Assembly: GCA_028871595.1 (NCBI GenBank)
Contig: JAGWMT010000081.1
Span: 1 to 11,900 of the forward strand
Direction: 5' to 3'
DNA: 11,900 bases
DNA from: Elusimicrobiota bacterium
Lineage (GTDB): Bacteria; Elusimicrobiota; Elusimicrobia; UBA1565; UBA9628
Shown: positions 6,880 to 11,900 of the stretch, piece by piece
Layout of the letters: each line of letters starts with the position of its first letter
Position numbering within the stretch: position 1 is the first letter of the stretch
Translations under genes and position numbers: made by a program
Notes under the pieces: model-generated
Database searches by the model: none
The model's input: the letters and a program-made list of their open reading frames with translations, nothing else
What the model was told of the DNA's origin: nothing

Positions 6880-8103
6880 GGCCGAGGGCGGAGCGAAGCT
6901 CAGGACCAAGCGGGCGCCGCGGCCCGAAACGGCGTTGAAGGCCTCCACGTTTCCGCCCCAGCGCCGCAGCGCGAGGCGCACCAAGCGCAGGCCTAATCCG
7001 GCGCGGACCGATTCCCCGGACGCGCCGGCTTGGAAAGGCCGTGCCAGCCAGCCGGCGGGAAATCCCGGGCCGTCGTCCGCGAACTCCACGCGCAGACCGC
7101 CGTCCCGTCCCCGCAGCGCGCGGACGGTCAGACGGCCGCCTCGGGGAACGGACTCCAGGACGTTGCGCAGAACGTGACGCAGGACGACGACGAAGGCTTT
7201 GGGCTCGTGCGGCGCGTCCGGAAGCGGCACGGACCATTCACGCGCCACCTCGACGTCCGCACGACGAAAGCGCTCCTCCCAGGCGGACAGGCAGGCTTCC
7301 AGCGCGGGCAACAGCGGCGCGGCGGGCGGGGGCGGCCCATCCCGCAGCGCCAACTCCATCGAAGAACGCGCGGACTCGCGGGCCGCGGACAATTCCTGGC
7401 GCAGCACGGCGGCCGCGGCCTGCGCGCGCAGGAGTTCGGTCTGGCCCGCCTCCAAGTCGCCGGCGCCACGGGCCCGCTCCAGGCGCTTGGCCTGCTCCAG
7501 GGACTGAAGCCGCGTGACCGCGGAATCCAGGCGGGAGCGCAGGGCCTCGATCTCGGTTTTCGCGCGCGACTGGGCGGAGGCGGCCTCGGCGGCGGCCCTT
7601 TCGGCGGCCGTCGCGGCGGCGCGCAGTTCGCGGCGCAGGTCTTCCTCCACGGCCCGCCCGGCGGCCTCGGCCTCGGCCGCCGCGCGCTCCGCGCCGCGCC
7701 GCAGGGACTCCTGGCGCACCAGTTCGGCTTCCAGCAGCGCCTGCCGCTCGCGCAACGCGGCGGCGCGCGCCTCTCCGGCCGCGGCGTGGGCGCGCTGAAT
7801 CTCGGCGTCGGCCGCCCGTCCGGCCTCTTTCTCCACGACGCCCAGCAGGCGGCGCTTCTCCTCGGCGGCGGCCTCCAAGGCGCGGCGGGAGTCCGCCAGC
7901 TCGCCTTCCAAATCCCGGATGCGCGCGCACGCGCGCTCCAGCGCCTCGCGCGCGCCGGGGCCGTCCAGCGAGGGGGACCGCGAAGCGTTTTCCGCGCGGG
8001 GAGGAGGAATTCCGGCCACGAGGCGGAACTCCGAAAGGATGTCGGCGGCTTCCGTCAGCGAGCGGCGCGCGGCGCTGTTCTCCGGCTCGCTCGGTCGGCC
8101 CAT
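6877..8103 (-). CDS. Coiled-coil protein with C-terminal histidine-kinase-like ATPase domain, no H-box
   Basis: A 408-residue soluble protein. After about 60 residues of N-terminal sequence comes a long Ala/Glu/Arg-rich coiled coil at roughly 60-250. The C-terminal 110 residues are a GHKL ATPase domain of the histidine-kinase type: N-box RHVLRNVLESVP with Asn314, G1 box DDGPGFP (343-349), F-box-like RPFQAGAS and G2 box GLGL (369-372), ending in a VSGRGARLVLSF strand. No H-box or DHp-like phosphoacceptor His precedes it; the corresponding stretch reads ARSSMELALRDG. No transmembrane segment, PAS or receiver domain is visible. The frame stays open to 8241, but ATG 8103 lies 7 bp after a TATCCT box with a TTGACG -35 at 17 bp, so that start is preferred and the mRNA is probably leaderless. 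It could be an ATP-binding structural protein or a degenerate sensor. Confidence 0.82.
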   Translation of the reverse strand: MGRPSEPENSAARRSLTEAADILSEFRLVAGIPPPRAENASRSPSLDGPGAREALERACARIRDLEGELADSRRALEAAAEEKRRLLGVVEKEAGRAADAEIQRAHAAAGEARAAALRERQALLEAELVRQESLRRGAERAAAEAEAAGRAVEEDLRRELRAAATAAERAAAEAASAQSRAKTEIEALRSRLDSAVTRLQSLEQAKRLERARGAGDLEAGQTELLRAQAAAAVLRQELSAARESARSSMELALRDGPPPPAAPLLPALEACLSAWEERFRRADVEVAREWSVPLPDAPHEPKAFVVVLRHVLRNVLESVPRGGRLTVRALRGRDGGLRVEFADDGPGFPAGWLARPFQAGASGESVRAGLGLRLVRLALRRWGGNVEAFNAVSGRGARLVLSFAPPSA

Positions 8104-8110
8104 ACGCGCC

Positions 8111-8139
8111 AGGATAACCGGTTCTCCGGTTTCCGTCAA
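8111..8139 (-). promoter_or_regulatory. Sigma-70-type promoter for the minus-strand ATPase gene
   Basis: On the minus strand TTGACG (8139-8134, 5 of 6 matches to TTGACA) is followed by a 17-bp spacer and TATCCT (8116-8111, 4 of 6 matches to TATAAT). The predicted transcription start falls on or within two bases of the ATG at 8103. No Shine-Dalgarno sequence precedes the gene. The spacer holds two CCGGTT copies 8 bp apart as read on the plus strand. Confidence 0.65.
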
Positions 8140-8152
8140 GACGCGGACGGAC

Positions 8153-8181
8153 TTGCCGGAACCGGATCCGGGTGCTATCCT
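8153..8181 (+). promoter_or_regulatory. Sigma-70-type promoter for the coiled-coil/GYF operon
   Basis: TTGCCG at 8153-8158 (4 of 6), a 17-bp spacer, and TATCCT at 8176-8181 preceded by TGC, making an extended -10. The start would be near 8188, giving a leader of about 43 nt to ATG 8231. A second TATCCT at 8217-8222, only 8 bp before that ATG, could give a leaderless transcript but lacks a good -35. Three CCGG cores occur at 6-bp steps from 8156. Confidence 0.6.
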
Positions 8182-8230
8182 GGGGGAAGCGCCATAAAAC
8201 CTTAACACCCAGATCCTATCCTTGAATCCG

Positions 8231-8902
8231 ATGGCCGACAACGATCCCGACTGGCTGGGCGAACTCCGCTGGCAGGGCTACCCCCATATGGACGCGCGCC
8301 GCGACGTGACGACGATCCCCGACGGCGCGCCGCGGGCGGCGCCGCGCGAAAAGACCCCGTCTCTCCCCGATCCCCGCCTGCAGGAACTGGGGAAGGAGAA
8401 CGAGATCCTGCGCACGCGCCTGGATCAGCTCGCCAAGCTGGCGGGGGAATTCGAACGCCGCCTCGCCGAGGCGGGAACCGCCCATGAGGTCTCTTTGCTC
8501 GGCGTCGAGTCGCGCCTGCGCGATGGGACGCTCGAGCGCGAGCGTCTGAAGGGAGAACTGGACTCCGCGAAGGCGGAGGCCGCGCGCCTGACGGCGCGCG
8601 ACGCCTCCCGCGAGGCGGAGCTGCGCCTGGAAAGAGAGCGCCGCGCCGACTCCGAGAAGGCGCTTCACGACGCGCGCCGGCGCTTGACGGAAATGACCGC
8701 CCGCGGCGAGCACCTCGCGGCGACGGCCGCCCAGCAGGCCGGAGCGCTGGAGGAATTGAGGCGCCAAGCGTCTTCCCAGAACGAACGCCTCCTCCATTCC
8801 AAGGCGCTGACCGATCAGGACGTTCAGCTGCTGCGCCAGGAACTGCGGGATTTCATCGCCAAATTTCACCGCATCCAGGAGTCCTTCGGGGAGAATTCAT
8901 GA
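8231..8902 (+). CDS. Coiled-coil protein, function unknown
   Basis: A 223-residue soluble protein with no signal peptide or membrane segment. The first 45 residues are non-helical, with aromatic and acidic character (DPDWLGELRWQGYPHMDARRD) and prolines. Residues from about 48 to 215 are a nearly continuous charged coiled coil rich in Glu, Arg, Ala and Leu, ending RQELRDFIAKFHRIQESFG. I chose ATG 8231; an in-frame TTG at 8222 overlaps a TATCCT box and would add only three residues. There is no visible Shine-Dalgarno sequence. The stop overlaps the next gene as ATGA, so the two coiled-coil proteins are probably translationally coupled and may interact. No named family is recognised. An assembly or scaffold role is inference. 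Confidence 0.75.
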   Translation: MADNDPDWLGELRWQGYPHMDARRDVTTIPDGAPRAAPREKTPSLPDPRLQELGKENEILRTRLDQLAKLAGEFERRLAEAGTAHEVSLLGVESRLRDGTLERERLKGELDSAKAEAARLTARDASREAELRLERERRADSEKALHDARRRLTEMTARGEHLAATAAQQAGALEELRRQASSQNERLLHSKALTDQDVQLLRQELRDFIAKFHRIQESFGENS

Positions 8903-9963
8903 GATACTGGGTTTTTATGAACGGGGAGGTCCCGGGCAGCTATTCCGCGGCGGAACTGGCGGCGCTGCCGGGCTTCTCGATGACCACCTTGGTGTGTCCC
9001 GCCCAGGGGGAGATCTCCGAGAAGAACTGGCGCCGGGCGGGGGAGTTCGACGACATCGCCCGCGCGCTCATGGCCCGAGAGCAGGCCGCGCCGCCGCCCG
9101 CGCCGGCGCCGGCATTGGCCGTGGCCGCGGCCGACGTGGACTCGCTGATCGACACCGCCAGCACGAAGCTGTTCAGCCACGTGGCCGACCTGGTCAAGGA
9201 ATTGGAGAACCGCCGCGAAGAGAAGGCGCTGATCATTTCTCTCCAACGGCAGATCCAGGCTCTGAAGGAGGAGTTGGGCCAGACGCGGGAGCGATCGAAC
9301 CTGCTGGAGATGCGCCTGCCGCGCATCGCCGAGCTGGAGGAGAACCAGCGCAAGAACCACGCCGCGCTCGAATCGCTCCAAGCCAGCCTGCTGGCCCGCG
9401 AGGCGGCGCTCAACGAGACGCGGATCACCTCCGAGAAGATGCGCAACGAACTGGACGCGACGAAGCGCCGCCTGCTGGAGGCCTCCAACGACCTGGCCAT
9501 GCGCAACAAGCTGGTGGACAAGATCTCCAAGGAGCTGAGCGAGAAGGAGATGTCGCTGGCGAAGTCGCTGGGCGTGATCCGGCGCCTGGAGGAGGACCTC
9601 AACCGCCTCTGCCCCGATCCCGCGCTGGTGGCCGCCGCCCTGGCGGCGGTCGCGCGTCCGGCCGCGCGGACGGAGGAAAGCCGTCCCGCCCCGGCCCCCG
9701 CCGCGCCGGAGCGGGCTCCGGCGCGCTTCGAGTCCGAGCCGGCCGCGCTGACGGGACCGGCCATCCCGCCCGCTCCGGAACCGCTGCTTCCGGAGGCTTC
9801 CGCCCCGGCGGGGTCGCTGCCGCCGTCCCCGACGCCGTACACGCTGGACGAACCGCCCGCGCCGCCGCCCTACATCGAGCCGCCGGTCCCGGGCGAAAGT
9901 CCGAAGGCGCACCAGGCCTTGCTCAACTTCATGAAGCGGATCTTCCCGGGCCAGCCGCACTGA
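8899..9963 (+). CDS. GYF-like domain / coiled-coil / Pro-Ala-rich protein
   Basis: A 354-residue soluble protein with three parts. Residues 1-55 resemble the bacterial GYF_2 (DUF4339-like) fold: YWVFMNGEVPGSYSAAEL, then a TLVCPAQGEIS segment and a closing NWRRAGEF, matching the usual W-x-hydrophobic, G-x-S-x-x-E-L, T-L-V, W-x-x-A order. An Ala/Pro linker follows at about 60-75. Residues of about 80-240 form a long coiled coil (VKELENRREEKALIISLQRQ, then RRLEEDLNRL). From 250 to 330 it is Pro/Ala-rich and probably disordered, and a distinct tail, KAHQALLNFMKRIFPGQPH, may be a short binding motif. ATG 8899 overlaps the upstream stop by 4 bp, with GGGGAG just upstream. An intrinsic terminator follows 20 bp after the stop. 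GYF domains bind proline-rich peptides, so self-association through the Pro-rich tail is possible. The function is unknown. Confidence 0.78.
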   Translation: MRYWVFMNGEVPGSYSAAELAALPGFSMTTLVCPAQGEISEKNWRRAGEFDDIARALMAREQAAPPPAPAPALAVAAADVDSLIDTASTKLFSHVADLVKELENRREEKALIISLQRQIQALKEELGQTRERSNLLEMRLPRIAELEENQRKNHAALESLQASLLAREAALNETRITSEKMRNELDATKRRLLEASNDLAMRNKLVDKISKELSEKEMSLAKSLGVIRRLEEDLNRLCPDPALVAAALAAVARPAARTEESRPAPAPAAPERAPARFESEPAALTGPAIPPAPEPLLPEASAPAGSLPPSPTPYTLDEPPAPPPYIEPPVPGESPKAHQALLNFMKRIFPGQPH

Positions 9964-9982
9964 CCGCGGAACGTCTCCCGCG

Positions 9983-10011
9983 CGCGCCCTCCGAAAGGGG
10001 GGCGCGTTTTT
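9983..10011 (+). terminator. Rho-independent terminator after the GYF-like gene
   Basis: A 10-bp GC-rich stem (9983-9992 with 9997-10006, one G-U pair) closes a GAAA tetraloop and is followed directly by five T residues (10007-10011). It ends the coiled-coil/GYF operon and insulates groESL, whose first operator begins 13 bp later. Confidence 0.9.
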
Positions 10012-10024
10012 ATTACGGGCTGAA

Positions 10025-10051
10025 TTAGCACTCACGACATTTGATTGACAA
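10025..10051 (+). promoter_or_regulatory. Upstream CIRCE-like operator (HrcA site)
   Basis: TTAGCACTC at 10025-10033 is a perfect left half of the CIRCE consensus. After exactly nine bases comes GATTGACAA at 10043-10051, matching the right half GAGTGCTAA at 6 of 9 positions. The right arm covers the -35 hexamer of the groES promoter, so HrcA bound here would block RNA polymerase. Confidence 0.6.
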
Positions 10052-10074
10052 CTTTCGCGGCCGCGTGTTATAAT
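10045..10074 (+). promoter_or_regulatory. Consensus sigma-70 promoter of groESL
   Basis: TTGACA at 10045-10050 and TATAAT at 10069-10074 match both consensus hexamers perfectly, with an 18-bp spacer and TG at 10066-10067 as an extended -10. The start is expected near 10081, giving a leader of about 66 nt. It is the strongest promoter in the window and is overlapped at both ends by CIRCE-like operators. Confidence 0.92.
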
Positions 10075-10100
10075 TGGCAGGCAAGGGAAATGAGTGCCAA
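10074..10100 (+). promoter_or_regulatory. Downstream CIRCE operator (HrcA site)
   Basis: TTGGCAGGC at 10074-10082, nine bases, then GAGTGCCAA at 10092-10100. Against TTAGCACTC-N9-GAGTGCTAA the left half matches 6 of 9 and the right half 8 of 9. TTGGCA and TGCCAA are exact complements of each other. It begins on the last base of the -10 and spans the predicted transcription start, the usual place for HrcA repression of groESL. Confidence 0.75.
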
Positions 10101-10106
10101 CACTCA
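10091..10106 (+). other. Small hairpin in the groES leader
   Basis: TGAGTG-CCAA-CACTCA is a perfect 6-bp inverted repeat with a 4-nt loop, lying about 10 nt after the predicted transcription start. Its left arm is shared with the right half of the downstream CIRCE, so the DNA site and an RNA hairpin overlap. It may stabilise the 5' end of the mRNA; no function can be shown from sequence. Confidence 0.45.
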
Positions 10107-10146
10107 GCCCGGAATTTAGACTTAGAAATCCACGGAGGTATTTCAG

Positions 10147-10458
10147 ATGGCCGAAGCGACTCTGACGAAAGTGAAGATCCAGCCCCTCGGCGACCGCGTG
10201 CTCGTCAAGGCGGCGGAAGCGAAGGAGACGAAGCGCGGCGGGATCATCATCCCCGACTCCGCCAAAGAGAAGCCGCAGGAAGGCTTGGTCGTGGCGACCG
10301 GCAAGGGCAAGACCACCGAGGACGGCAAGGTCCTCCCCATGGACGTGAAGGCCGGCGACAAGATCCTGTACGGCAAGTACTCCGGGTCCGAGATCAAGAT
10401 CGAGGACGAAGAGTACCTGATCATGCACCAGGACGACATCCTGGGCATCCTGAAGTAA
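10147..10458 (+). CDS. groES: Co-chaperonin GroES (Hsp10)
   Basis: A 103-residue co-chaperonin that caps the GroEL ring in the cytoplasm and closes the folding chamber. The core [11 protein letters not shown] starts at residue 11. The mobile loop that contacts GroEL spans about residues 24-40 and contains [27 protein letters not shown] and the [14 protein letters not shown] ending are typical. The N-terminus is several residues longer than in E. coli (MAEATLTKV). GGAGG at 10134-10138 lies 8 nt before ATG 10147. It is the first gene of a heat-shock operon under a consensus promoter and CIRCE-type operators, so HrcA repression relieved by unfolded-protein load is expected. groEL follows after 33 bp. 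Confidence 0.98.
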   Translation: MAEATLTKVKIQPLGDRVLVKAAEAKETKRGGIIIPDSAKEKPQEGLVVATGKGKTTEDGKVLPMDVKAGDKILYGKYSGSEIKIEDEEYLIMHQDDILGILK

Positions 10459-10476
10459 TCGATCCGCTATATATAG

Positions 10477-11900
<1,424 letters not shown>

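Noticed and set aside
6880..8103. Plus-strand frames opposite the coiled-coil ATPase gene (for example 7030-8205)
   Set aside because: They are Gly/Arg/Gln-rich shadow translations with no start context, whereas the minus-strand frame has clear N, G1 and G2 boxes.
8202..8222. TTAACA (8202-8207) as the -35 for the TATCCT at 8217-8222
   Set aside because: The spacer would be only 9 bp, far too short for a sigma-70 promoter.
8104..8241. 46-residue N-terminal extension of the ATPase-like protein
   Set aside because: It would run through both divergent promoters and into the coiled-coil gene; ATG 8103 fits a promoter with a 17-bp spacer.
10025..10100. A single CIRCE element split by 58 bp
   Set aside because: CIRCE requires a 9-bp spacer. 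Each strong half has its own, weaker partner at exactly 9 bp, so two operators is the simpler reading.

Overview
This is a high-GC stretch of chromosome from a diderm (Gram-negative type) bacterium. The exported lipoprotein, the periplasmic substrate-binding protein and the tail of a possible beta-barrel protein indicate two membranes. The mix of a TatT-type TRAP transporter, HrcA/CIRCE-controlled groESL and a GYF-like/coiled-coil protein with a Pro/Ala-rich tail would suit a GC-rich Elusimicrobiota-like lineage. That placement is an inference from gene style, not a demonstrated assignment.

Region 1 (1-139) is the 3' end of an unidentified gene. Region 2 (about 150-6858) is one tight seven-gene operon on the + strand in which every neighbouring pair overlaps by 4 to 26 bp. 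Its genes are a TPR lipoprotein of the TatT family, a TRAP solute-binding protein, the small (DctQ) and large (DctM) TRAP permease subunits, a LOG-family Rossmann protein, and two exported TPR-type proteins. The first four make a complete TRAP system resembling Treponema pallidum TatT/TatP (Tp0956/Tp0957) plus its membrane subunits. The binding protein has Trp where TRAP binding proteins for carboxylates carry their ligand-binding Arg, so the cargo may not be a simple carboxylate.

Region 3 (6877-9963) is a divergent locus. A minus-strand gene encodes a long coiled coil fused to a GHKL/histidine-kinase-type ATPase domain without an H-box. Two plus-strand genes encode a soluble coiled-coil protein and a GYF-like/coiled-coil/Pro-Ala-rich protein. 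Two well-spaced promoters sit back to back in the 127-bp gap, and both spacers carry repeated CCGG cores. The minus-strand gene meets the TPR operon tail to tail at a palindrome containing both stop codons.

Region 4 (9983-11900) starts with a clean intrinsic terminator. It is followed by a groESL operon with a consensus promoter bracketed by what look like two CIRCE operators, then groES and a groEL that runs off the window.

Two themes stand out. The three promoter-proximal genes tatT, the ATPase gene and the coiled-coil gene lack a Shine-Dalgarno sequence and have a TATCCT -10-like box 7-11 bp before the start codon, suggesting leaderless or near-leaderless mRNAs. Most operon-internal genes and groES have recognisable Shine-Dalgarno sequences. 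The groESL control region also appears to carry duplicated HrcA sites. I see no mobile elements, CRISPR arrays, tRNA or rRNA genes. No non-coding stretch exceeds 300 bp.
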